Source of the DNA: Moraxellaceae bacterium UBA2032
GTDB taxonomy: Bacteria; Pseudomonadota; Gammaproteobacteria; Pseudomonadales; Moraxellaceae
DNA length: 9,936 nucleotides
Direction of reading: 5' to 3'
NCBI GenBank assembly: GCA_002333125.1
Contig: DDBM01000129.1
Coordinates: 1 to 9,936 of the forward strand
Shown here one piece after another: positions 1-8,174 of this stretch. Under the pieces are notes generated by a model. It was not told the origin of the DNA and did no database searches. It saw nothing but the letters and a program-made list of their open reading frames with translations. Made by a program: the position numbers and the translations under genes. The first letter of the stretch is position 1, and the number at the start of each line of letters is the position of its first letter.

Positions 1-2708
1 CCTTAGCGGGCATGGTCAGTGGTGCAGGTAATATTACTAAGATGGGTACAGGTACTTTAAACCTACAAGGTGTAAATACCTTTGTGGGTAACTTATCTGT
101 ATCTGGCGGTACTTTAGGTGTATCTACTGATGCTAACTTAGGTGCAACCTCTAACAAAGTTATGCTAAATCAAGCAACTTTGATGGCAAACTTAGCCTCT
201 GTGGTTTTAAATCACGAGATTGATATCACTAACACAGCAACCATAGACTCTTCAACTAATGCTTTAACACTCAACAAACAAATTACGGGTGGTGCTTTAG
301 TTAAAACGGGTACAGGCAGCTTGTTACTTGCTGCGAACAATAGTTATCAGGGTGGCACTACAGTTAATGCAGGTACACTTAAAGTCTCCCAAAATGCTAA
401 CTTAGGTGACTTGGCAGCTAAAGTAGTATTAAACGGCGGTATCTTTGAGTCCACAGGCACACAAAGTTATGCACGTGATTTTAGCTTAGGCACTAGCAAC
501 GGCACTTTTAATGTATTAACAGATACCACAGTCACCTTGACACAACTAGTTGACGGCGCAGGTAAACTCAATAAAACAGGTACAGGTACTTTAGTATTAA
601 CAGGCAATAATACCTATCAAGGTGGCACAGCCATTAACGCAGGGACTTTGGTGGTTTCACAGGCCGCTAATTTAGGAACAGGCACAAGCCTCTCTATTAG
701 CAATGCTAGTTTGCAAGCAACAGCCAATTTAACACTTCAAAATGTAGCGTTAACAGGCACAGCCAATGTGTTAACCGATAATACAGTAACGGTTGATGGT
801 GTGGTTTCGGGTTCGGGTGCTTTGGTTAAACAAGGCTTAGGTAATTTAGTCTTAAATGGTCAAGCCGATAATACTTATTCGGGTGGTACCGTCTTAGAAT
901 CAGGTACATTAACCTTGGCCAATGGCAGTAGTTTAGGTTTGGGTGCTTTAACAGTTAAAGCAGGTCAAGTTGCATTAAAAGATGGTTTTGTTAGCACCAG
1001 CAACTTTATTCAAAACTCAGCTAACTCAGACTCAATGCTTTTGGGTAACGGTACTTTTGCCAATGTTAATGTAAGCGCAGGTCAATTAACCATTGACGGT
1101 AATATTATTGCGACTAATGCATCTCAAGTTGATGGAGTATTGTTAGTTAATGGCAAATTAACTGGTCCTATCACCGTAGGTTCAAGTGGCAAATTAGGTG
1201 GCTCTGGTACCTTAGTTGGCTTGTTGAATGTTAATGGCATATTAGCACCAGGTAATTCACCTGCTATTTTGACAGTGACAGGCGATGTTAACCAAAATGT
1301 AGGTTCTACCTTAGAAATAGAGCTTGATGGCGCTACTGCAGGCACAGGCGCAGGTTATCATGACCAATTAAATATCTTGGGTACTTACAATATTGCAGCA
1401 ACTAATACTACGTTAGAAGCTAAGTTACGTGGTATTACAGGTGATGCAACAAATACCTTTGTGCCTACTTTGGGTCAGTCTTTTGATGTCGTTAAAGCCA
1501 ATTCGGTTGTTGGTACATTTGCAAAATATCAAGTATTAGAAGGAACCAAAGATGGCTTAGTCGCAGGTACCCGTTTAGATATTGGTTATACTCCTAATAG
1601 TGTGCGTTTATACGTTACCCCACAAAGTTACTTAACGGTAGCAGGGGTTGATAATGCTACAGGCGCAGCGAAGTTTTTAGATGAGGTATTACAAGTGCGT
1701 GATACTAATCCTGCTGCTTTAATAGGAACTAGCGATTTAGCTAAATTGTATAATGCCTTACTACCAGCAACTACTCAGCAATTAAATGCGGCAATGGTTA
1801 GTATGAGTCCTGCTATTTATGCCGAAACTGCACAAAGTTTTTTAGCCTTACAACAAACCTTACATAACACACAAACCTTGTTGGATGTGTTTAGCAAAGG
1901 TGGTATTGCGCTTAAAGGCTTGAGTCAAGAAACTGATGTGGACAGTGATGGTAATGGTCTTGCGGCAACACGTACTATGTCAGGTGTACAACTTAGCTTA
2001 GACAGCGAGCCATACGATAATAACTGGCAAATGGGGGCAACTTTATCGGTTGTTAACAAAGCGGATATTGAGTCTCAAAATGCAAATATCACTGCTAAAG
2101 GTCAAGACGTTAGTGTAAGCATCCGCAAAAAAGTTAACAACTGGATGTTGGGTGCTGCACTTGATATGGGTTCTTATGAGTTTGATAGCAAACGTAATGT
2201 TGTTGTAGCTAATACCGTGTTTGCAACAAATCAACAAGGTATCTCGGCAGAAACTCAAGGCTTAGCACTTAATGCCAGTTATGATATGGGTAGCTGGCTA
2301 ATTAATGGAGGAGTGCGTTATAACGCAGTGCAGCAAGATGGCTTTACAGAAGCAGGTAACAGCTTATTAAACTTAACTGTTGCTGGTGTTGATGAAAACC
2401 AAGTGGTTGCTATGTTGGGTGGTGCATGGAGTCAAACATGGAAAAAATCTATGTGGGATATCGCGCCTAAATTTGGTTTACAACTAGAGCAAACGCTGAT
2501 GGGTGATACCGCTCAGTTGAATGCTAAATTAGGTTCACAAGTCGTGAATGCGAGTGCTGCCGATGCAGGAAAAACTTTATTACGCGCAACCGCAGGCATT
2601 AACTTTATTAATGTTGACGGTTTAAGTGTAGGTTTTGATGCCTCTGTTGAAGAAGGTGATGGTTTATCTTCCAAAACTGGCCGTGTGTTATTTAGTAAGT
2701 CGTTTTAA
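1..2708 (+). CDS. Autotransporter (type Va) with beta-strand passenger repeats, 5'-truncated by the window
   Basis: This is the C-terminal part of a surface autotransporter; the reading frame is open to the window edge (first full codon at base 3), so the signal peptide and part of the passenger are missing. Residues below count from the Met at base 12. Four copies of the autotransporter-associated beta-strand repeat (pattern GxLxKxGxGxLxLxGxNxYxGGTxVxAGTL) lie near residues 4-44, 93-132, 182-222 and 267-309. Residues about 379-440 carry the usual end of such passengers, including GGSGTL and LAPGNSP. A helical linker (about 545-635) leads into a beta-barrel of about 245 residues (about 655-898) with alternating aromatic/hydrophobic strands, ending in a C-terminal Phe (LFSKSF), the expected outer-membrane insertion signal. 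The barrel would insert in the outer membrane and the passenger be displayed or released. No catalytic motif or known cleavage motif is visible, so the passenger's role (adhesion is common in such proteins) is unknown. TAA stop at 2706. Confidence 0.93.
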   Translation, partial: LAGMVSGAGNITKMGTGTLNLQGVNTFVGNLSVSGGTLGVSTDANLGATSNKVMLNQATLMANLASVVLNHEIDITNTATIDSSTNALTLNKQITGGALVKTGTGSLLLAANNSYQGGTTVNAGTLKVSQNANLGDLAAKVVLNGGIFESTGTQSYARDFSLGTSNGTFNVLTDTTVTLTQLVDGAGKLNKTGTGTLVLTGNNTYQGGTAINAGTLVVSQAANLGTGTSLSISNASLQATANLTLQNVALTGTANVLTDNTVTVDGVVSGSGALVKQGLGNLVLNGQADNTYSGGTVLESGTLTLANGSSLGLGALTVKAGQVALKDGFVSTSNFIQNSANSDSMLLGNGTFANVNVSAGQLTIDGNIIATNASQVDGVLLVNGKLTGPITVGSSGKLGGSGTLVGLLNVNGILAPGNSPAILTVTGDVNQNVGSTLEIELDGATAGTGAGYHDQLNILGTYNIAATNTTLEAKLRGITGDATNTFVPTLGQSFDVVKANSVVGTFAKYQVLEGTKDGLVAGTRLDIGYTPNSVRLYVTPQSYLTVAGVDNATGAAKFLDEVLQVRDTNPAALIGTSDLAKLYNALLPATTQQLNAAMVSMSPAIYAETAQSFLALQQTLHNTQTLLDVFSKGGIALKGLSQETDVDSDGNGLAATRTMSGVQLSLDSEPYDNNWQMGATLSVVNKADIESQNANITAKGQDVSVSIRKKVNNWMLGAALDMGSYEFDSKRNVVVANTVFATNQQGISAETQGLALNASYDMGSWLINGGVRYNAVQQDGFTEAGNSLLNLTVAGVDENQVVAMLGGAWSQTWKKSMWDIAPKFGLQLEQTLMGDTAQLNAKLGSQVVNASAADAGKTLLRATAGINFINVDGLSVGFDASVEEGDGLSSKTGRVLFSKSF
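21..938 (+). repeat. Four degenerate passenger repeats inside the autotransporter gene
   Basis: Four protein repeats of about 40 residues are encoded at roughly 21-143, 288-407, 555-677 and 810-938. They are mainly conserved at protein level: a GxGxL core, then NxYxGGT and AGTL, then NLG or SLG at the end. Some identity survives in DNA: bases 45-59 and 579-593 are identical (GGTACAGGTACTTTA), and repeats 2 and 3 share the TATCA-GGTGGCAC segment. The repeats are spaced by about 250-270 bases and more are likely before the window. They build the beta-helical stalk of the passenger. Confidence 0.85.
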
Positions 2709-2714
2709 GTTGAA

Positions 2715-2738
2715 GGCTTAAGTATTATGCTTAAGTCC
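2715..2738 (+). other. Small imperfect hairpin after the autotransporter stop codon
   Basis: GGCTTAAG (2715-2722) can pair with CTTAAGTCC (2730-2738) around a 7-base loop, with one bulged T. It is followed by a T-rich stretch (TAATTTTGTTG). It might be a weak first terminator or an mRNA 3'-end stabiliser for the autotransporter transcript. It is much weaker than the hairpin that follows at 2757. Confidence 0.35.
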
Positions 2739-2749
2739 TAATTTTGTTG

Positions 2750-2755
2750 TATAAA
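2750..2755 (+). promoter_or_regulatory. Possible -10 element for rng
   Basis: TATAAA at 2750-2755 is the best -10-like hexamer between the autotransporter and rng. No good -35 is found 16-18 bases upstream, so this is weak. If used, transcription would begin near 2762, inside the 5' arm of the terminator hairpin, giving a transcript that cannot form the full terminator. Confidence 0.25.
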
Positions 2756-2756
2756 C

Positions 2757-2790
2757 AAGGGTTGGCACAGTGTCAGCCCTTTGTTTTTTT
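2757..2790 (+). terminator. Intrinsic terminator between the autotransporter gene and rng
   Basis: An 11-base-pair stem joins 2757-2767 (AAGGGTTGGCA) with 2771-2781 (TGTCAGCCCTT) around a 3-base loop; all positions pair if two G-U wobbles are allowed. It is followed directly by TGTTTTTTT. This is a textbook Rho-independent terminator for the autotransporter transcript. It ends only 12 bases before the rng start codon, so the rng promoter must lie upstream of it, overlap it, or rng must be reached by read-through. Confidence 0.85.
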
Positions 2791-2802
2791 AGATAATAAA
2801 TT

Positions 2803-4269
2803 ATGTCAGAAGAAATTTTAATTAATGTCACACCCATGGAATGTCGCGTTGCACTAGTCGAAAATGGCGTGGTGCAAGAGTTATTTGTAGAGCGGACTGC
2901 TAAACGTGGTTTAGTGAGTAATATCTATAAAGGTAAAGTGGTGCGTGTGTTACCGGGTATGCAAGCGGCTTTTGTCGAAATAGGCTTATCAAGAACGGCC
3001 TTTTTACATGCCAACGATATTATCAGTAAAAAAGAAGCGGGTGATGCCGAGCCAAGTATTTCTGAATTACTGCATGAAGGGCAAATGATTACCGTTCAGG
3101 TAATGAAAGATATGTTAGGAAGCAAAGGGGCAAGGCTCACTACCGATTTATCTATTCCTTCACGTTTTTTGGTATATATGCCTTTTGGTGAGCATATTGG
3201 TATTTCTCAGCGTATCGAAAATGAAGCCGAACGCGAACGTTTAAAAACCATTATTAAGCAAATTAAAGAAGCACACAGCGACAGCTTAACAGGCGGGGTC
3301 ATTGTACGCACTGCTGCTGAAGGCGTAAGCGAAGCCGAATTAAGTCAAGATATGGCGTATCTCATTAAATTATGGCAACACGTTCAAGATAAAAAAATTA
3401 GAGTACAAACACCGACCTTAATTTATGAGGAATTACCGCTATATCAACGAATTATTCGTGATTTAGTTATCCAAAATATTAGTAAGATTTTGGTCGACTC
3501 GCGTGAGACGTATGGAAAGATTTTAGAGTTTGTGCGTGATTTTGTGCCAAATGCCGAAGAAAGAATAGAGCATTACCCAGGTGAGCGTCCTGTATTTGAG
3601 CTATACAATGTAGAGGATGACCTACAAAAAGCCTTGTCTCGTAAGGTGGCACTTAAATCGGGCGGTTATTTAATTATTGACCAAACCGAAGCAATGACCA
3701 CTGTTGATGTAAATACAGGCTCTTTTGTCGGTTCTAGAACCTTAGAAGATACTGTGTTTAAAACCAATTTAGAGGCGACTCACGCCATTGCCCGTCAATT
3801 AAGGTTACGCAATTTAGGCGGTATTATTATTATCGACTTTATTGATATGCAGGAGGCTGACCATCGGGCGCAGGTGTTAAAAGCCTTTGAAAAAATGCTT
3901 ACCCGTGACCATGCCAAAACCAAAATCACTCAAGTTTCAGAGTTAGGTTTGGTTGAAATGACCCGTAAGCGTACTCGCGAATCCTTAGAGCATTTATTGT
4001 GTGAAGTGTGTTCGACGTGTCAGGGTAGAGGTTCGGTTAAAACCGCCGAAACGGTGTGTTATGAAGTGTTTAGAGAGATTTTACGCGAAGCGCGTGCTTA
4101 CGATGCTGCCAATGGCTACATGGTGATTGCTAATCAAAAAATTATTGACCGTTTATTGTCCGAAGAATCTGCGGCAATTGCTGACTTGGAGTTTTTTATT
4201 GGTAAGCCGATACGTTTTCAGGTAGAGAGTCTTTATACACAAGAACAATATGACATCGTCTTAGTTTGA
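2803..4269 (+). CDS. rng: Ribonuclease G
   Basis: Endoribonuclease of the RNase E/G family that cuts AU-rich single-stranded RNA; in E. coli it matures the 5' end of 16S rRNA and degrades some mRNAs in the cytoplasm. At 488 residues it matches E. coli RNase G (489) and lacks the long C-terminal scaffold of RNase E. An S1-like RNA-binding domain occupies about 38-125 (GKVVRVLPGMQAAFVEIG). The catalytic metal-binding aspartates are present: D302 in VDVNTG and D345 in IIIIDF, with D348 close by. The zinc-link cysteines are in CSTC (403-406), just before GRG. The chosen ATG gives the usual N-terminus (EEILINVTPME). No clear Shine-Dalgarno is visible before it (AGATAATAAATT), so initiation may be weak or leader-dependent. 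It heads the rng-yhdP-nitrilase operon; its TGA stop overlaps the ribosome-binding site of yhdP. Confidence 0.97.
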   Translation: MSEEILINVTPMECRVALVENGVVQELFVERTAKRGLVSNIYKGKVVRVLPGMQAAFVEIGLSRTAFLHANDIISKKEAGDAEPSISELLHEGQMITVQVMKDMLGSKGARLTTDLSIPSRFLVYMPFGEHIGISQRIENEAERERLKTIIKQIKEAHSDSLTGGVIVRTAAEGVSEAELSQDMAYLIKLWQHVQDKKIRVQTPTLIYEELPLYQRIIRDLVIQNISKILVDSRETYGKILEFVRDFVPNAEERIEHYPGERPVFELYNVEDDLQKALSRKVALKSGGYLIIDQTEAMTTVDVNTGSFVGSRTLEDTVFKTNLEATHAIARQLRLRNLGGIIIIDFIDMQEADHRAQVLKAFEKMLTRDHAKTKITQVSELGLVEMTRKRTRESLEHLLCEVCSTCQGRGSVKTAETVCYEVFREILREARAYDAANGYMVIANQKIIDRLLSEESAAIADLEFFIGKPIRFQVESLYTQEQYDIVLV

Positions 4270-4272
4270 GGT
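4268..4272 (+). promoter_or_regulatory. Ribosome-binding site of yhdP overlapping the rng stop codon
   Basis: GAGGT at 4268-4272 shares two bases with the rng TGA stop (4267-4269) and sits 5 bases before TTG at 4278. It is the reason for choosing the TTG start, and its overlap with the stop codon suggests translational coupling of yhdP to rng. Confidence 0.7.
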
Positions 4273-4277
4273 AACTC

Positions 4278-7200
4278 TTGCATAGATTTACATGGGCAGA
4301 TTGGTTTAACAAAGCAGCAACATGGTTTAATCATAGTTTGCGCTGGATGATTTACGCCATTTTGTTGTTAAGTGTCATTGTGCTAGTTATTCGAGGTAGT
4401 TTAACGCTGTTAGAAAACAATCAGCAAGTTATCGAAAATCGTTTGTCTGAAGTAATGAATGCGCCCGTTAAAATAGAAAAATTTAAAGCAGTATGGAATG
4501 TTTTTGAGCCAGAGCTGCAAATTACAGATTTAAAAATTTATCATCCCTTGCAAGCTAATCGCGTTATTTTGCGTATTCCACATATCAACTTAGAATTAGC
4601 TTTATGGCAAAGCCTTATTAATTTTAAGTGGCGTTTAGATGGCTCAGTGACAGGCTTAAATATTAATTTGACCCAAGATAATACGGGTGAATGGGCAGTT
4701 GCCGAGCTATTGGTTTTAGGCGAGTCGCGCCCAGAAACCAAAAAAATAGCCGTTAATTGGTTATTAAATCAAGCAAAATGGTCAGTAAATAATAGTCAAT
4801 TTACCTTAGCACCGTATCAAAAGCCACGTATTTATTTAGACAAAGTACATTTTAAAAATCATAATTTTTATCAAAATCATACCTTTAGAGTTTATGGGTT
4901 AATCAATCAACAGGCATTTAAAGTATTTGCCGATTTAAAAAATACAGGTGATGTATTACAAGAAGCATCATGGCAAGGACGTGTATATGCCAAACTTCCT
5001 AGGCAAGCATGGCATCAGTGGTTGCCTAAAACGATTAACGACATTGAGGTTAAGCAAGCGGTACTCGCAACAGAAACATGGCTTACAGTGCAAGCAGGAC
5101 GCATACAACACATCACAGCACAATTAGACGTTGACAAACTAGACGTGCATCACCCTCAACAAGAGATATCAGCAAATCATCTAACCGCTTTAGTCTCTTG
5201 GCAACAAGATGATAAACACACATGGCATGCTTCGGTTGAGCATCTACAAGGCCAAGTTAATCATCAAGCACTAGAAATTGAGCAACTAAGCCTCAATCAG
5301 AAAAAAGATGTGTTGAGTGTTGCTATAAAAAATGCGGATATTAAACAAGGCGCAGAACTGGCCTCTACTTTAACAGTTACGCCTCAAAAAATTAAAACAT
5401 GGTTACAGCAAGCCAAACCTAGCGGCAAAGTGTCTAAATTAGTGGCGCAATTAAATCTACCACAAAAAAAACTAATCACCTTGTCGGCTCAAATAAAAGA
5501 GTTTTCTGCCTTAGCAACAAGCCACATGATTGGCGTTAATAAGATGGATTTATGGCTTAATCATCAAAATAGTAAAGGTTATGCAGGAATAAATATTAAG
5601 CAGGGTCAACTTGACCTTAAACCCATCTATCGACAAGCAACACCTGTGGATCAATTAAGCGTCCTCTTAAAATGGTCAGATTTAGGCGATGCTTGGCTAA
5701 TTGAATCCAATCAACTCAAACTTAAAAATAGCGATGCACAGGGCGAAGCAGTATTGAGTTTGTGGCTACCTAAAGCTGATATCAGTGCCGCACAAATGCA
5801 ATTATTAGCAAGTATTTATCAAGGAAATTTGGCCAGCGTATGGCGTTATGTACCGTGGCCATCCGCAGGTGACGAAACTTTAGCATGGCTTAAAAGTGCT
5901 TTAGTATCGGGCAATATTGAGCGTGGTGATTTTTTATATCAAGGCGTGTTAATAGATACGCCTCAACGTCCACCTAGCACTATGCAAATGCACTTTAGTG
6001 TCAGTGATGGAGTATTAGATTACGAAGCTCAATGGCCAAGCCTAAAGCGGCTTAATGCCGATATTGATATTTATAATCGTCGTTTAACGATAACGGCTAA
6101 AAATAGCCAAATTTATCAAAGTGTTGCCCGAGAAATCAGTGCCGAAATATCCGATTTAAACGAGCCCAAATTACGTTTAAAAGCAGGTATCGACACCACA
6201 GGCGAAGACCTGATGCGCTTGTTTAAAGAAACACCACTTAAAGAAGAAACCGCACATTTTGCCGATATGATAGGTATTAAAGGCGAAATTGCAGGGGAGT
6301 TAGAATTACAGTTGCCATTAGCGTCCGCTACACAGGAAAAACTAAGCGTTGATGTGTTAGCCGAGTTGGTGGGTAATCCTATCGTGTTGCGTCAAGCACC
6401 AGAATTTGATTTATGGTTGAGTGGGGGCGTTAGTTATAAGACAGGCTTAGGTTTAACCAGTTTACCTTTGCAAGGTTTTTTATTAACCCAACCTGTGAGT
6501 GTTAAATTACAAAGTGTATTAAATGCAGGTGACATTGCAGCGGTTCAGATTCAAGCGATGGGGCAATTAGCCCCCATTAACTTAAAGCCTTGGTTGGCTG
6601 ATCTCACTCAATCCATGCGTGGTCAAACACAATACAGCACCTTGTTAACCATTCCAATGACAAATGATCCTGTACATATTGTATTAGACTCTAATTTGCT
6701 TGGTTGGCAAATAGACTTACCTGAGCCGTTCAAAAAAGTCGCTGACAAATCTTTGCCAGTACATTATGAAATGGAATTACAATCACCTCATAAACAAACA
6801 GGTTATTTGGTTGTAGGTTCGGCATTACAAAGTGGTTTTGAAGTTAAAAATGGCTTAATCAGTCGAATGATTGTTTTATTAGGTGAAAATTGGGCAGGCG
6901 AATTACCTCCTCAAGGCTTGTGGATACAAGGCCATGTAGACCACATGAATATTGATGAGTGGTTACCTTGGTTACGACCTGTTAATAAAAATAAAACACC
7001 ACAAAATGTGGCCTCTGTGATGCCTAAATTACAAAGCTTTAGTGTGAGCTTTGATGATATGGCTTATTTGGGTTATCAATTACATGATGTGCGTTTAGGG
7101 TATGAGAGTTTAAGTCAGGCTTCACGCTTTCAGATTACCAGTAATGATTTAAATGGCGAGGTATTATGGCCATTTGATGCACAGCAGTCTGTGAAATTAA

Positions 7201-8162
7201 ATATTCAAAGTCTCAATCTCCCTTTTGCGGGTAGCCCCATTCGTGCCACACAAAAAAAAGTTAAACCCAGTACCGATTGGGCTATTCCGACGTTTGATAT
7301 TAAAATCAAAGAATTAAGTTCTAAAGCGTGGCCACGTTTAGAAACAAGCCAATTAAGTGCCACCTTAAAACCAAATTCACAAGGTATTACTTTGCAGCGG
7401 ATTGTATTAAAAAATCCAGACTTTAGCATGGAAGGAAGCTTAGATTGGCAGTGGCAAGGTAAAGAAAGTACCCGTTATCTTGGCAAAATAAACGTTGCCG
7501 ATGTTGCTAGTCTGTTTAGTAGTTTTAATAAACCAGCCACCTTAAATAGCCAACAAGCTCATGCAAATTTAGCCTTATCTTGGCAGGGTAATCCGAGCGA
7601 ACTAAGTTTGGAAAAGCTAAATGGTGAGTTAAATGTTGAATTAGACAAGGGGCGCATCTTACAGCTCAATAGAGCCTTAAATTTATCACGTATTTTAGGG
7701 GTATTAGATAGTGATAATATCAAACGGCGTTTAAAGTTTGATTTTTCGGATGTAACACAAAAAGGTTTAGCCTATGATGCTATTGTATTTGATGCCGATA
7801 TAGTCAATGGTGAAATGCATAATACTTTATTATTTAAAAGCCCTTCGGCACAAGCACAAGCACAAGGCACAGTAGATTTACCCAGTAAAACCTTTAATCA
7901 GAGTTTACAAGTGTCTATGCCTTTAGCCAGTGTAGTGCCTTATGCGGCAGCGATTGTAGCAGGACCTGCGATAGGCGGAGCATTAGTTGCCGCAGAGGCT
8001 TTGTTTGACCATTCGTTAACACAAATGACGACCTTGTATTACGACGTAAATGGCTCATTGAGTGAGCCTAAAATGCAGCGTGTTAAAAATCCTAATTTGT
8101 TATGGCATAAATGGCGTAAGCCAATACCAGTTAAACAACCTAAACTTAAAAAAGATAAATAA
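4278..8162 (+). CDS. yhdP: YhdP family AsmA-like phospholipid transport protein
   Basis: Very large envelope protein of 1294 residues, close to E. coli YhdP (1266). In E. coli, YhdP acts with TamB and YdbH, partly redundantly, to move phospholipids from the inner to the outer membrane as an inner-membrane-anchored periplasmic bridge. The N-terminus has one membrane segment (about 22-45, hydrophobic core ILLLSVIVLVIRG), followed by a long beta-rich periplasmic region (DUF3971 and AsmA-like). The C-terminus has the characteristic conserved hydrophobic stretch near 1219-1243 (VVPYAAAIVAGPAIGGALVA), then YYDVNGSLSEP and a Lys-rich tail. The start is TTG at 4278, supported by GAGGT five bases upstream and by the correct N-terminal layout; the first in-frame ATG lies inside the membrane segment (codon 24) and would cut into it. 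Position directly after rng matches E. coli and many gammaproteobacteria. Two runs of eight A (5464-5471, 7252-7259) occur within it, each encoding Gln-Lys-Lys. Confidence 0.94.
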   Translation: MHRFTWADWFNKAATWFNHSLRWMIYAILLLSVIVLVIRGSLTLLENNQQVIENRLSEVMNAPVKIEKFKAVWNVFEPELQITDLKIYHPLQANRVILRIPHINLELALWQSLINFKWRLDGSVTGLNINLTQDNTGEWAVAELLVLGESRPETKKIAVNWLLNQAKWSVNNSQFTLAPYQKPRIYLDKVHFKNHNFYQNHTFRVYGLINQQAFKVFADLKNTGDVLQEASWQGRVYAKLPRQAWHQWLPKTINDIEVKQAVLATETWLTVQAGRIQHITAQLDVDKLDVHHPQQEISANHLTALVSWQQDDKHTWHASVEHLQGQVNHQALEIEQLSLNQKKDVLSVAIKNADIKQGAELASTLTVTPQKIKTWLQQAKPSGKVSKLVAQLNLPQKKLITLSAQIKEFSALATSHMIGVNKMDLWLNHQNSKGYAGINIKQGQLDLKPIYRQATPVDQLSVLLKWSDLGDAWLIESNQLKLKNSDAQGEAVLSLWLPKADISAAQMQLLASIYQGNLASVWRYVPWPSAGDETLAWLKSALVSGNIERGDFLYQGVLIDTPQRPPSTMQMHFSVSDGVLDYEAQWPSLKRLNADIDIYNRRLTITAKNSQIYQSVAREISAEISDLNEPKLRLKAGIDTTGEDLMRLFKETPLKEETAHFADMIGIKGEIAGELELQLPLASATQEKLSVDVLAELVGNPIVLRQAPEFDLWLSGGVSYKTGLGLTSLPLQGFLLTQPVSVKLQSVLNAGDIAAVQIQAMGQLAPINLKPWLADLTQSMRGQTQYSTLLTIPMTNDPVHIVLDSNLLGWQIDLPEPFKKVADKSLPVHYEMELQSPHKQTGYLVVGSALQSGFEVKNGLISRMIVLLGENWAGELPPQGLWIQGHVDHMNIDEWLPWLRPVNKNKTPQNVASVMPKLQSFSVSFDDMAYLGYQLHDVRLGYESLSQASRFQITSNDLNGEVLWPFDAQQSVKLNIQSLNLPFAGSPIRATQKKVKPSTDWAIPTFDIKIKELSSKAWPRLETSQLSATLKPNSQGITLQRIVLKNPDFSMEGSLDWQWQGKESTRYLGKINVADVASLFSSFNKPATLNSQQAHANLALSWQGNPSELSLEKLNGELNVELDKGRILQLNRALNLSRILGVLDSDNIKRRLKFDFSDVTQKGLAYDAIVFDADIVNGEMHNTLLFKSPSAQAQAQGTVDLPSKTFNQSLQVSMPLASVVPYAAAIVAGPAIGGALVAAEALFDHSLTQMTTLYYDVNGSLSEPKMQRVKNPNLLWHKWRKPIPVKQPKLKKDK
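7848..7865 (+). repeat. Three tandem GCACAA hexamers in yhdP
   Basis: GCACAA occurs three times head to tail and encodes alternating Ala and Gln (SAQAQAQG) shortly before the conserved C-terminal segment. Gain or loss of units would keep the frame, so it could only change length by two residues per unit. Confidence 0.7.
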
Positions 8163-8174
8163 CAGAGTGCTTTC

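Noticed and set aside
21..938. CRISPR-like or tandem DNA repeat array
   Set aside because: The repeats are long, diverged, in frame and fit the autotransporter beta-strand repeat; there are no short identical direct repeats with uniform spacers.
1124..1345. Antisense open frame under the autotransporter gene
   Set aside because: Lies opposite a clear passenger-coding frame, has no ribosome-binding site or family resemblance, and its Pro-rich composition mirrors the Gly-rich sense strand.
2043..2258. Antisense open frame under the autotransporter barrel
   Set aside because: No independent coding evidence; a shadow of the sense frame.
2803..4269. RNase E instead of RNase G
   Set aside because: The protein ends soon after the zinc-link and dimerisation region, lacks the long scaffold domain of RNase E, and its neighbour is yhdP as for rng.
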